NCBI RefSeq assembly: GCF_021021555.1
Contig: NZ_JAINWA010000003.1
Span: 1,550,001-1,614,000, forward strand
Reading direction: 5' to 3'
Source of the DNA: Teretinema zuelzerae
GTDB taxonomy: Bacteria > Spirochaetota > Spirochaetia > Treponematales > Treponemataceae
DNA: 64,000 nt
A program made the translations under genes and the position numbers. The notes under the pieces are model-generated. The model worked only from the letters and a program-made list of their open reading frames with translations, was not told where the DNA came from and did no database searches. Below are positions 52,304 to 61,153 of this stretch, in pieces (the stretch's first letter is position 1; the number at the start of each line of letters is the position of its first letter).

Positions 52304-54235
52304 ATGAATCTTCTTTCCGTCAGCAAGCTCACCCGCATGGGCCGCGAAGCCCCCCTGTTCGTAGACGTAACCTTCGGCCTTGACGAAGGCGAAAAAGCCG
52401 CCCTTATCGGACGTAATGGATCCGGAAAAAGCACCCTGCTTCGGTGCATCGCGGGCGTCATCCCCCCGGACTCGGGCTCGATCGTCGTCAACAAGGAAGC
52501 CGGCGTCTCATTCCTTCCGCAAAATCCCGAATTCGAGCCCGGCGACACCATACGGGCGCACATCTATAAATCCGACAGCCCCAAGCTCAAAATCATCCGC
52601 GAGTACGAAGACGCCTGCGAGCTGCTCTCCCGAGCGGGCCAAACATCGCCCTCGGAGCGCGTCCGGCGCGAGCTCGAACGGCTCACCCATGAAATGGATT
52701 CGAAGGACCTGTGGAATTACGAAAACTCCATCCGCTCCATCCTGACCACGCTCGGGATCACGAACCTCGAATTGAAGATGGGAACCCTTTCCGGCGGCAT
52801 GGCGAAAAAAGTGTCGCTCGCCCAGGTTCTTATCGAAGACACCAAGGTCCTCCTTCTGGACGAACCGACGAACCATCTGGACATCACCACCATCGCCTGG
52901 CTCGAAGAACACCTGCGAACCACGCCGCGCAGCGTCCTCATGGTGACTCACGACCGCTACTTTCTGGACTCGATTTGCACTTCCATCAGGGAAATAGACA
53001 GAAAAACGGTAACGCTCTACGAAGGGAATTTCTCGAAATATCTCGAAAAAAAGGCTATCGCGGAAGAGATAGCCGCCAATACCGACGCCAGAATCGAGAG
53101 CGTCCTGCGCACAGAGCGCGAATGGCTTCTCCGCGGACCGCAAGCTCGGGGAACCAAGGCAAAGGCGCGCATCGACTCCATTCATCGAATGATCAACCGC
53201 GAAAAGTTCGCCCAGGACAAGGGCTTCGCCTTCGAAGTCACCGGACGGCGGCTGGGCGGAAAAATCCTCGAAGTCGAAGGCATTTCCAAAGCCTGGCCCG
53301 TGCCCGGCGGAACAAAAACGGTCATCAGGGATTTTTCCTATCAGTTTAAGAAGGGCGAACGAATAGGCGTATTCGGAGACAACGGTTCCGGCAAAACAAC
53401 CCTTCTCAATATCCTGATGGGCGAGGTCGAAGCCGACGGTGGACGGAGGTCGGCGGGCGACAACACCGTATTCGGCTATTACCGGCAGAATCCGGAGTTT
53501 CCTGACTTGAACATGACCGTGCTCGAGTACATCAAGGAAAAAGCCGAGGTCATCACCCGCTCGGACGGCACCGAGCTTACCGCCTCGAAAATGCTCGAGC
53601 AATTCGGCTTCGAAGGCCGCGTCCAGTACTCTCCCCTGCTCAGCCTCTCCGGCGGCGAACGGAAGCGGGTGTATCTCGTGCGCCTGCTGATGTCAAATCC
53701 GAACTTTCTCGTGCTGGACGAACCGACAAACGATTTCGACATTTATACGATGAGCGTCCTCGAATCCTTCCTGGAAGGCTTCGGGGGCTGCCTGCTGGTC
53801 GTCTCCCACGACCGGTATTTCATGGACCGCGTAGTGGACACGCTTTTTATCCTGGAAGACGACGGATCGATCTCGGGATTCGTCGGCACCTGCTCCGAAT
53901 ATCTCGTTGTCAGGGAAAACGAGCGCCAGAGCGCGGCGGAAGAGGCAAAGGAAGCGGCCGCGAAAAACGCGTCGAAAGCGGGGACAGAGGAAGCGGCGAA
54001 AAACGCGGCTCAGCCAAAGAAAAAGAAACGAAGCTTCCGCGAAGCCCAGGAATACGCAGAGATAGAAAACGTCATAGAAAAACTGGAAGAACGGAAAACC
54101 GAGCTGGAAAACAAGCTTTCATCGGGAAGCTCGGATCATCGCCTATTGGCTGAAATAAGCGAACAACTTACCGCAACGGGGACAGAGCTGGAGGAAAAAA
54201 TCCTCCGCTGGGAATATCTTTCGAGCCTGGAATGA
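52304..54235 (+). CDS. uup: Uup-type ABC-F ATPase
   Basis: 643 residues from the ATG at 52304. Two ABC domains without membrane helices: first Walker A GRNGSGKST near 37, signature LSGGMAKKVSLAQ, Walker B LLLDEPTNHLD; second Walker A GDNGSGKTT near 358, signature LSGGERKRVYLVR, Walker B LVLDEPTNDFD. The C-terminal coiled coil (about 575-643, EIENVIEKLEERKTELENKL and on) is the feature that marks Uup rather than EttA. An Ala/Lys-rich linker precedes it. Likely a ribosome- or branched-DNA-associated factor. -10 box 7 bases upstream suggests a leaderless message. Confidence 0.88.
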   Translation: MNLLSVSKLTRMGREAPLFVDVTFGLDEGEKAALIGRNGSGKSTLLRCIAGVIPPDSGSIVVNKEAGVSFLPQNPEFEPGDTIRAHIYKSDSPKLKIIREYEDACELLSRAGQTSPSERVRRELERLTHEMDSKDLWNYENSIRSILTTLGITNLELKMGTLSGGMAKKVSLAQVLIEDTKVLLLDEPTNHLDITTIAWLEEHLRTTPRSVLMVTHDRYFLDSICTSIREIDRKTVTLYEGNFSKYLEKKAIAEEIAANTDARIESVLRTEREWLLRGPQARGTKAKARIDSIHRMINREKFAQDKGFAFEVTGRRLGGKILEVEGISKAWPVPGGTKTVIRDFSYQFKKGERIGVFGDNGSGKTTLLNILMGEVEADGGRRSAGDNTVFGYYRQNPEFPDLNMTVLEYIKEKAEVITRSDGTELTASKMLEQFGFEGRVQYSPLLSLSGGERKRVYLVRLLMSNPNFLVLDEPTNDFDIYTMSVLESFLEGFGGCLLVVSHDRYFMDRVVDTLFILEDDGSISGFVGTCSEYLVVRENERQSAAEEAKEAAAKNASKAGTEEAAKNAAQPKKKKRSFREAQEYAEIENVIEKLEERKTELENKLSSGSSDHRLLAEISEQLTATGTELEEKILRWEYLSSLE

Positions 54236-54254
54236 CCGGGTCGGGCGCAGCCCG

Positions 54255-54983
54255 TCAGGGCATTCTGCTTTCTACTCCGCGGCGGTCGTAGACCGCCTCG
54301 CGGAATTCCACTTCCTGCGACTCGGTATCCCAGAGAGCGTAATACGCCGGCCAGGATTCGAGCGCAGGAACTTCGTTCAAGCCGTTAAAGCTCCGCGGGA
54401 AGCCGACGCTTCCCGGATTGACGATTTTCCGTTCCCCGTCCGCTTTAACGACACGTCCGGGAACCGGATGAAGGACTCCGGGCGGCAGATAGTCGGAAAA
54501 AACGGCGGCCTCATGGGTGTGCCCGCAAAAACAGAGAGTCAACTTTTCTGCTTCCATCCATTTGAAAACCTCGGCCGTTTCGATGCCGCCCCAGAGATAG
54601 CCGGTCAACGGTTCGAGCGGAGAGCCGTGGGAGACGTACACTCCCGGAAATATCTTTTTTGAAGACGGGAGTCCCGAAACCCACCGTTTCGCGTCCTGGT
54701 CCAGCGTCCGGGCGGTGTCCTTCACTCCGCGGAGGGCGTGAGGATTAAACCATGAGGATGAAAGATGCCCGGAGAGCAGTGCGTCGTGATTGCCTGAAAG
54801 GATCACGGAAAACTCGAGCGTTTTCTCCAGGTTCCTGAGTTCGGCCAGGCATGAGGCGGCATCCGGCCCGTACCCGGTCGTGTCTCCCAGGCATACGAGG
54901 CCCGAAAAAAAGCCCGCTCCGTCGAGAACTGCCTGTAACGCGGGAAGATTCGCGTGAATATCGGATACCAGAAGAATTTTCAT
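54255..54983 (-). CDS. Metallophosphoesterase (YfcE-like)
   Basis: 242 residues, ATG preceded by AGGAG. Metal-binding segments LLVSDIHANL, CLGDTTGYGP, LSGNHDALL, VYVSHGSP, and FCGHTHEAAVF follow the calcineurin-like fold, and NPGSVGFPR is typical of YfcE/MJ0936-like small phosphodiesterases. Substrate unknown. Shares a divergent promoter region with the next gene around the palindrome TAGTATACTA. Confidence 0.85.
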   Translation of the reverse strand: MKILLVSDIHANLPALQAVLDGAGFFSGLVCLGDTTGYGPDAASCLAELRNLEKTLEFSVILSGNHDALLSGHLSSSWFNPHALRGVKDTARTLDQDAKRWVSGLPSSKKIFPGVYVSHGSPLEPLTGYLWGGIETAEVFKWMEAEKLTLCFCGHTHEAAVFSDYLPPGVLHPVPGRVVKADGERKIVNPGSVGFPRSFNGLNEVPALESWPAYYALWDTESQEVEFREAVYDRRGVESRMP

Positions 54984-55011
54984 GCTTCTCCTAGTATACT
55001 ATAGAAGAGTT

Positions 55012-55596
55012 ATGGAAAAAACCGGAAGCCGCAGCATATCTGCATTTTTAAAGGACCGGTTCGCCCCGGAGTGGAAACTCCTGTCCGAAACCGAGTCCTA
55101 TCTCATCCACACCCCGGACGGCCCGGCCTATGAAAGCCAGTTCAAGGAGTGGCGCGCCAGGCTTCATAATATGAAAACCGGCGACACCGAGCTGGTCACC
55201 CTCAGAAGCGAAATAGTCGCCCTCAGAAAGCAGCTCCGCCTTGAAGGCTACGATTTAAGCCTCGGCCTGCAGCAGCTGGTGGTACGCGGTTTCAGGAACG
55301 ATGATTCGGTAGCGGAAGGCTTCCAGCGGGTGGTCCTGTGTTTTTGCGGCCCCCACGTCTATTTCCAAACAGGCTCCGCAAATCATATCGCCCTTGCGGA
55401 AGAACTCGTAGACACGCTCACTAAGCGAAAACTGATGAATCGTCCCGAAATGCATTATTTATGGTACAAACGCACGCCTAAAGGCCTGTATCTCTCCGGA
55501 TCAGCGACTGAAACCGCTTCGGATTTCAGGCGGATGGAAGGCCGGGCGGAGGCGAATCCGATGAAACTGCTGTCTTCCCTGAAAAACCTGGGATAA
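55012..55596 (+). CDS. Hypothetical protein, unrecognised
   Basis: 194 residues from the ATG with AGAAGAG just upstream; an earlier in-frame start overlaps the divergent gene. A TATACT box lies 11 bases before the ATG. Soluble, no signal peptide or membrane helix. A helical stretch (residues 40-85, RARLHNMKTGDTELVTLRSEIVALRKQLRLEG) is followed by a compact C-terminal part with VVLCFCGPHVYFQTG and WYKRTPKGLYLSG. I do not recognise the family. Confidence 0.6.
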   Translation: MEKTGSRSISAFLKDRFAPEWKLLSETESYLIHTPDGPAYESQFKEWRARLHNMKTGDTELVTLRSEIVALRKQLRLEGYDLSLGLQQLVVRGFRNDDSVAEGFQRVVLCFCGPHVYFQTGSANHIALAEELVDTLTKRKLMNRPEMHYLWYKRTPKGLYLSGSATETASDFRRMEGRAEANPMKLLSSLKNLG

Positions 55597-55680
55597 TTTT
55601 TCCGGTTTCAGGTGTTATACTGATAACGGACGAGAAGCGATTACGCTTCAACGAGTCCGCTATCGCGCCCGGAGGTACAC

Positions 55681-56529
55681 ATGAGAAAGGATATAGGAAC
55701 CATTATAGTCGGATTGCTCTTTTTGGGAGCGGGAATCGCCATCGGCGGCGGAATGCTGGGATATTTCGATTTTACCATCAATTTCGCCGGCTGGTGGACG
55801 CTGTTCCTGATAGTCCCGGCCCTTCTGGCAATCGTGCAGGGCGGTGTAAACGCCGGAAACATTATTCTGCTCGCTGTCGGCGGCATTCTGCTCCTCGACG
55901 CGCAGCGCATGCTTCCTCCCAATTTCAGCTGGCGACTCATGATTCCGGTCGTCCTTCTGGCAGTCGGTTTCCAGCTCCTGTTCGGAGGCCGGCTCAAACA
56001 CTACGACTGGGACGGGATGGAATGGAAGCAAAGCCGGGGAAAGGCCGCGGGAAGCGCCTCTGACGGAGACGAGGGCAAAACTGACAGCGCAGATGCGAAG
56101 AGTTCAGACGAAGCCGAAGGCAGCCGGGCGAAGACAAATTCAAAGTCGCACGCCGGCAGGGAAAGCGGCGGCGGCCTTTTTACGGAATCGTCGAAGCCGA
56201 ACAGCAGCTATAAAACTGCTTCGGTCCTGTTCGCGGGCCAGGACATCCGCTACGGCGACGAGGACTTCACCGGAGCCGCGTATTCGGCCGTCTTCGGCGG
56301 ACTGACGATAGACATGCGCCGGGTCGTGCTCGCCGGAGACGTCGTAATAAACGTAACGGCGATTTTCGGCGGAATCGAGCTGATGCTTCCGGACAACGTA
56401 CGCCTCGTAACCCACGTCACCCCGATTCTCGGCGGAACGGAATGCAAATATCCCTCGTCCCGCGACCCTAACTCGCCGCGCGTCATCGTCAACGGAACGG
56501 CATCCTTCGGCGGAATCGAAATCAAGTAA
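55681..56529 (+). CDS. LiaF-like membrane protein
   Basis: 282 residues, ATG preceded by GGAGGTACAC. Four N-terminal helices (IGTIIVGLLFLGAGIAIGGGML and following) match the LiaI/LiaF-type transmembrane module. A long low-complexity Ser/Asp/Lys linker (about 120-175) follows, then a beta-strand-repeat domain (about 180-282) with repeated FGG segments (AAYSAVFGGLTIDM, NVTAIFGGIELML, THVTPILGGTECKY, NGTASFGGIEIK), the LiaF C-terminal signature. LiaF proteins restrain cell-envelope stress kinases in Firmicutes; no kinase is adjacent here. Confidence 0.8.
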   Translation: MRKDIGTIIVGLLFLGAGIAIGGGMLGYFDFTINFAGWWTLFLIVPALLAIVQGGVNAGNIILLAVGGILLLDAQRMLPPNFSWRLMIPVVLLAVGFQLLFGGRLKHYDWDGMEWKQSRGKAAGSASDGDEGKTDSADAKSSDEAEGSRAKTNSKSHAGRESGGGLFTESSKPNSSYKTASVLFAGQDIRYGDEDFTGAAYSAVFGGLTIDMRRVVLAGDVVINVTAIFGGIELMLPDNVRLVTHVTPILGGTECKYPSSRDPNSPRVIVNGTASFGGIEIK

Positions 56530-56594
56530 CACAAACAGGAGCGGCCCAACCGGCGCCGCTCCCGCTTAAAACAGGCTCACCAACCAATCAGGCG

Positions 56595-56690
56595 CCGCCC
56601 GGCGTTTCAACGCCCAGTCTGCCCCCCGAGATAATCCGCCGGCCGGCGTTTCGACGCTCGGTTCCGCCGCGAAAAATTCGCTCACTATCC
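56595..56690. repeat. Two imperfect copies of a GC-rich element
   Basis: CCCGGCGTTTCAACGCCCAG and about 44 bases later GCCGGCGTTTCGACGCTCGG share the core CGGCGTTTC-ACGC, each able to fold into a small hairpin (GGCGTTTC-ACGCC type). They lie between the convergent liaF-like and FMN-oxidoreductase genes. Function unknown; the longer 183-base gap otherwise shows a hairpin GGAGCGGC/GCCGCTCC near 56540-56563 without a T-run. Confidence 0.45.
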
Positions 56691-56712
56691 GGCAAAGCGC
56701 CGCCTGTGCCGA

Positions 56713-57600
56713 TCAGTTCCCCTGCGTAAAATTCGCAAGCCAATCGGCGATGCCGGACGGGCCGGACTTGAGCAGGGCGGTGATGAGCGGCCGGCCGATC
56801 AGCACTTCCGCGGCGCCGAGGGATTTCGCGATACGGGCGTCCCGGGCGGTGCGGATTCCGCCGTCCACCCACACTTCTCCGCAATGGCGGGCAAGCTCAG
56901 CGCCGTGCGCGGACAGGAAAGCGGCCGTCGAGCCGCGGTCTGTTTCAACCCGGCCGCCGTGGTTCGACACGACGACGATGTCGGGACGTAGTTCGCGGAT
57001 CAATTCGAGGTCCGATCTTTTGAACACGCCCTTCACAGCGAAGGGAACGGAAGCCGCCTTCATCAGCTCTTTCAAGTCCGCGGCGCTTTTTTCCTGCAGG
57101 TTCACCAGGTTCCGCATCGTGACTATGGCGTAGGAATCGATGTCGACGCCGACGATCTCCGACACGTTCGCCGCCCACTCCATGCGTTCAAGAATTCTTT
57201 CGTTCGGATACGGCTTGACGAACACGGCGCCCTTGAGCGAACGCGCGGCCAAAGCCTCGATTCCGTATTTCAGCTTTTCGTCGGGATAGCCGTCGCCGAT
57301 AGAAAGGGCAAGGCCCGCGTCGAGGCATCCTTCTATCATTTCGAAGTAGTACTCGCGCTCGTCGTGATAGCCGATATTCTGCAGGGCTCCGGTGATGGGC
57401 GCGAGCCTGAGCCGTGGAAGTTCTGCCGAACCGGAGGACAGGCCGGGCAATACCGAATACGCTGCAGAGCGCCAGGCCGCGCAATTATCGATAAAGTTGG
57501 CGTTTTCGAATACGCCGCCCATTCCGGGCAGCTCGGAGACGCAGCCGCGTCCGTCGCACGTAGGGCAAAAATGGCATTTTGAACCGGGTTCTCGAATCAT
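56713..57600 (-). CDS. FMN-dependent alpha-hydroxy-acid oxidase-like protein with N-terminal Cys cluster
   Basis: 295 residues from the ATG. A TIM barrel with the FMN-phosphate and catalytic signatures VVVSNHGGRVETD near 212 and WVDGGIRTARDARIAKSLGAAEVLIGRPL near 250 belongs to the lactate/glycolate oxidase superfamily. The N-terminus has CHFCPTCDGRGC (four Cys, positions 9-20) that could hold a metal or cluster. The protein is shorter than typical oxidases (about 350). Leaderless promoter seen. Substrate unknown. Confidence 0.75.
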   Translation of the reverse strand: MIREPGSKCHFCPTCDGRGCVSELPGMGGVFENANFIDNCAAWRSAAYSVLPGLSSGSAELPRLRLAPITGALQNIGYHDEREYYFEMIEGCLDAGLALSIGDGYPDEKLKYGIEALAARSLKGAVFVKPYPNERILERMEWAANVSEIVGVDIDSYAIVTMRNLVNLQEKSAADLKELMKAASVPFAVKGVFKRSDLELIRELRPDIVVVSNHGGRVETDRGSTAAFLSAHGAELARHCGEVWVDGGIRTARDARIAKSLGAAEVLIGRPLITALLKSGPSGIADWLANFTQGN

Positions 57601-57607
57601 ATTGGCC

Positions 57608-57636
57608 ACTATAGAGGACAAGATGAACCTTGGCAA
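57608..57636 (-). promoter_or_regulatory. Promoter of FMN oxidoreductase gene, leaderless
   Basis: Minus strand TTGCCA (57636-57631), 17-base spacer, TATAGT (57613-57608), then 7 bases to the ATG; no ribosome site. Confidence 0.65.
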
Positions 57637-57654
57637 GAATTTCCTTTTTTAAAT

Positions 57655-57710
57655 TTGACAGGATGAAAAAACCGATACTATACTGGCATCGATCCGTCGA
57701 ACCGTTTCGA
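57655..57710 (+). promoter_or_regulatory. Promoter and operator of the second LacI gene
   Basis: TTGACA at 57655-57660, 18-base spacer, TATACT at 57679-57684. The palindrome TCGAACCGTTTCGA (57697-57710) lies just downstream of the transcription start, well placed for autorepression. Confidence 0.7.
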
Positions 57711-57739
57711 TAACCGATTCGACCACAAGGAGATTTCAG

Positions 57740-58783
57740 GTGGCAACAATACGCGATGTCGCGCAGAAAGCGGGAGTCTCAGTCAGCACGGTATCTTACG
57801 CGATCAGCGGAGACCGGCCGATATCCGCCGAAAAAAAGGCCTTGATCGAAAAAGCGATGAAGGAGCTGGACTACAAGCCGAACGCCATCGCGCGCGGTCT
57901 GGCGAGCAAACGCAGCCGCATCATCGCCATTCTTTTCACGCCGGAAGAACGAGGACTCGGCCTTTCGGAAATTTCCCTCATAACCTGCGCGGCTCAGGCT
58001 GCCTCGGAAAAAGGCTATCACCTGGTCATGTGGGCCATGAAGACGCACGACCTCGACGAACTGAGACAGCTCGTCCGCCATGAACTGGTGGACGGCGTCA
58101 TACTCATGGAAGTGCGCAACAACGATCCGCGCATCCCCTACCTGAAAAGCGAAGGCTTGCCAATATTCCTGTTCGGCCGCGACGATTCAGCCACGGAGGA
58201 AAGCTTCGTCGATACGGATTTCTCGGTAACCATGTACCAGTCCATCGCGCGCCTCTCGGGCCAGGGACATAGAAAAATCTGCTTCGTCAACCAGTCCGAG
58301 GAAACGCTCCGCTCGGGCTACGGGCCGGTTCTGCGCGCCCACACCGCCTTCGAAACCATCTGCAGGGATCTGCGCCTTGAGGGAACGGAGTTGCTCTGTC
58401 CCTCAGATCCGCTCGCCGGTTACTGGAAGGCGTCCGAATATCTCAAGAAAAACGCGGATGCCACGGCCTTCATCGTCATGAACGACAAGGTGCTCTCCGG
58501 AGTCATAAAGGCCTGCGCGGACAACGGAAAGGACATACCGCAGGACGTTTCCATCGAGGCGCTTGCGTCTTCGGAGGCGGCGGCGACCATGCTGATTCCT
58601 TCGATCACCGCCTGGGAGATGGAAGGAGACAAGCTGATGGAGCTCGCCGTCGGCCAGCTCATCGCGCGGCTCGAAGGAACCTATTTCGAGGTGCCGCGGA
58701 GGCTGATTCCCTGCACGCTGGTGGAGCGAAGCAGCTCCGCGCCGCTGCATGCCCGGTCCGAACATACGCTACCCGGCCGCTGA
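57740..58783 (+). CDS. LacI-family regulator of the alpha-xylosidase locus
   Basis: 347 residues with a GTG start preceded by AAGGAG. N-terminal helix-turn-helix ATIRDVAQKAGVSVSTVSYAISGDRPISAEKKALIEKAM, hinge IARGLASKRS, then an effector domain (VDGVILMEVRNNDPRIPYL, AFIVMNDKVLSGVI). It is 61 bases upstream of the binding-protein gene and transcribed in the same direction, so it probably represses the importer and GH31 gene. Confidence 0.92.
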   Translation: MATIRDVAQKAGVSVSTVSYAISGDRPISAEKKALIEKAMKELDYKPNAIARGLASKRSRIIAILFTPEERGLGLSEISLITCAAQAASEKGYHLVMWAMKTHDLDELRQLVRHELVDGVILMEVRNNDPRIPYLKSEGLPIFLFGRDDSATEESFVDTDFSVTMYQSIARLSGQGHRKICFVNQSEETLRSGYGPVLRAHTAFETICRDLRLEGTELLCPSDPLAGYWKASEYLKKNADATAFIVMNDKVLSGVIKACADNGKDIPQDVSIEALASSEAAATMLIPSITAWEMEGDKLMELAVGQLIARLEGTYFEVPRRLIPCTLVERSSSAPLHARSEHTLPGR

Positions 58784-58844
58784 GGATTCTTCGGTATCCC
58801 CTGGGACAGGGGAACCGTCGCCATATTTTCGAAGGAGGAAGGAC

Positions 58845-60134
58845 ATGACGAAAAAAGACAGGGCAGTGAAAACGGTTGCGGCCGTCGCGATGACGGCGCT
58901 TCTCGCCGCGGTTCCGGCGTTCGCCGGAGGGCAGAAGGAAGCCGCTCAGCGGGAGTTCAAAATTTGGCACTACGAAAGCGACGCAGGCGCGATGGGGGTC
59001 GCGTGGGCGGAGGCGATGAAGCAGTTCCAGGCGAAGCATCCCGACGTAAAAATCGTGTACGAGAACAAGGGCTTCGAACAGATCAGGCAAACCGCCCAGA
59101 TGATCCTCAATTCGGACGAAGCTCCGGACGTGATGGAATACAACAAGGGAAACGCAACCGCCGGAATGCTTTCCAAGCAGGGCCTCCTGACGGATTTGAC
59201 CGCGGAAGCCGCCGCCCGCGGATGGGACAAAATCTTGAGCCCGAGCCTTCAAACCACCTGCCGCTACAGCCCGGACGGCGTAATGGGTTCAGGCAAGTGG
59301 TACGGAGTCACCAATTACGGCGAATACGTCATGGCGTACTATAACGAGGATCTGTTCGCGAAGAACGGGCTCGCGATACCGAAAACCTTTGCCGAACTAG
59401 AGAACGTTTTGGCAAAATTCGCGGGCGCAGGAATCACCCCGATAGTCCTTTCGGGAGCGGAGTATCCTTCCCAGCACTTGTACTATGAGCTTGCCCTTTC
59501 GAAGGCCGACCGCAAAATGATTAACGCGTATCAGCTGTACCAGGGCGACTTCAATTTCAATAACCCCGCTTTCTCCTGGGCCGCCGACAAAATGGTCGAA
59601 TGGCTTGACAAGGGCTACATCGGAAAAGAAGCAGTGAGCATGAAGGCAGAAGACATGGGCGTTGCGTTCACCAACGGTCAAGCGCCGATCATGGTTTCAG
59701 GATCCTGGTGGTACGGCCGCTTCATGACCGAGATCAGCTCCTTCAAGTGGAGCATCGGACTCTTCCCCGGCAACAAAATGAGCCCCGGATCGTCCGGCAA
59801 CATCTGGGTCGTGCCCCAGAAGTCGAAAAACAAGGACCTCGCCTACGATTTCATCAGCATCACGCTGCAGCCGGACATCCAGGCCCTCCTCGGAAACGCA
59901 GGCGGAATCCCGGTGAACGCGGATCTCGCGAAGATCACCGACCCGAAGGTGAAAGACCTGATCGCCAAGTTCAACACCCTGAACGCGGAAGACGGCCTCG
60001 CATTCTATCCCGACTGGCCCGCAGCCGGTTTCTACGACCTGCTGGTTTCGAACATTCAGGATCTCCTGCTCGGCAAGAAAACGACGCCCCAGTTCCTGGA
60101 TTCCCTGAACAAGTCTTATAAGGAAGGCCGATAA
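58845..60134 (+). CDS. ABC sugar-binding protein of the alpha-xylosidase locus
   Basis: 429 residues from the ATG preceded by AAGGAGGAAGGAC. Signal peptide ending AFA before GGQKEA. CUT1 solute-binding fold (EFKIWHYESDAGAMGVAWAEAMKQF, VMEYNKGNATAGMLSKQGLL, VMAYYNEDLFAKNGLAIPKTF). Followed by a hairpin that probably reduces transcription into the permease genes, so the binding protein is made in excess. Substrate probably a xylose-containing oligosaccharide, judged by the GH31 gene. Confidence 0.9.
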   Translation: MTKKDRAVKTVAAVAMTALLAAVPAFAGGQKEAAQREFKIWHYESDAGAMGVAWAEAMKQFQAKHPDVKIVYENKGFEQIRQTAQMILNSDEAPDVMEYNKGNATAGMLSKQGLLTDLTAEAAARGWDKILSPSLQTTCRYSPDGVMGSGKWYGVTNYGEYVMAYYNEDLFAKNGLAIPKTFAELENVLAKFAGAGITPIVLSGAEYPSQHLYYELALSKADRKMINAYQLYQGDFNFNNPAFSWAADKMVEWLDKGYIGKEAVSMKAEDMGVAFTNGQAPIMVSGSWWYGRFMTEISSFKWSIGLFPGNKMSPGSSGNIWVVPQKSKNKDLAYDFISITLQPDIQALLGNAGGIPVNADLAKITDPKVKDLIAKFNTLNAEDGLAFYPDWPAAGFYDLLVSNIQDLLLGKKTTPQFLDSLNKSYKEGR

Positions 60135-60147
60135 GCTTCCGTTTCCG

Positions 60148-60186
60148 GGCCCTTCGGACGCTCTTCTCCGGAGGGCCGTTTTTTTC
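60148..60186 (+). terminator. Intra-operon terminator after the binding protein
   Basis: Stem GGCCCTTCGGA (60148-60158) with TCCGGAGGGCC (60167-60177), one wobble pair, followed by seven T. It probably lets only part of the polymerases read on into the permease genes. Confidence 0.85.
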
Positions 60187-60253
60187 CTGTATTTCGTGCG
60201 TATCGCATGCGCCGGGCTGTTATTTTTTTTGCGCTTTTTCCAAGGAGTCGAGC

Positions 60254-61153
60254 ATGACGAGCAACAAAATAAACCGGGGATACGGAGTTTTCCTCATCCC
60301 CGGATTCGCTCTTTTTTTATTGGTGATCGGACTGCCCTTCCTGATGAGTCTGTATATCAGCTTCACCAAGTGGTCGGGAGTCGGCCGGCCCGTGTTCATC
60401 GGAGCGGCGAATTATATTAAGGCCGCGACCGATTCCGTATTCTGGGCCTCGTTCAGAAACAATCTCTTGATGATATTCGCCGTCACGGTTATTCCCACCG
60501 CGATCGGTTTATTGCTTTCGGTATTCATGTTCGGCTACGCTTCGAAGCAGTTCGGAAATAAAACGGTGGCTTTTTTCCGCGCCGGCTATTATCTTCCGCA
60601 GATTCTTCCGGTCGCCATTGCGGGAATCGTGTGGGGATGGATTTTGAATCCGACCCACGGCGCGCTTAACACTATTTTCAGATCTCTGGGGCTCGATGCC
60701 CTCGCGATGAACTGGCTCGGAGACCCGGCGACTGCCCTGCCTTCGGTCATGGGCATCATGGTGTGGTTCCAGATCGGCTATCCGCTGGTCATCTTCCTTT
60801 CCGCCCTCCAGCGGGTAGATCCCCAAGTGCTGGAAGCCGCCGAGGTGGACGGCGCGCACTGGGGCCATAAATTCGTCATCAATCTCTACATGATACGGCC
60901 GGAGATACTCGTCGTCGTGCTTACCTCGACCATCTACGCGCTCAAGCTGTTCTCCCAGATATACGTGCTGACCCGGGGAGGTCCGGGAACCGCGACCATC
61001 GTACCCTCCTACTTCGCGTACCAGAACTTTTTCGAAAAAACCAACGTGGGCTACGGATCGGCGATCGCGATGATCATGACGGCGATCATCATCGTCCTGG
61101 AAGTCGCCTTCATTACCCGCCAGCAGAAGCTCGCCGGCGAAGGGGAATACTGA
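60254..61153 (+). CDS. ABC sugar permease (MalF/CUT1 type)
   Basis: 299 residues, six helices, EAA loop QVLEAAEVDGAHWGHKFVINLYMIRPE near 193-219. Stop overlaps the next ATG by one base (TGATG). First membrane subunit of the importer. Confidence 0.92.
   Translation: MTSNKINRGYGVFLIPGFALFLLVIGLPFLMSLYISFTKWSGVGRPVFIGAANYIKAATDSVFWASFRNNLLMIFAVTVIPTAIGLLLSVFMFGYASKQFGNKTVAFFRAGYYLPQILPVAIAGIVWGWILNPTHGALNTIFRSLGLDALAMNWLGDPATALPSVMGIMVWFQIGYPLVIFLSALQRVDPQVLEAAEVDGAHWGHKFVINLYMIRPEILVVVLTSTIYALKLFSQIYVLTRGGPGTATIVPSYFAYQNFFEKTNVGYGSAIAMIMTAIIIVLEVAFITRQQKLAGEGEY

Noticed and set aside
52508-53602. 364-codon minus-strand frame within the ABC-F gene
   Set aside because: Antisense shadow of a well-supported gene.
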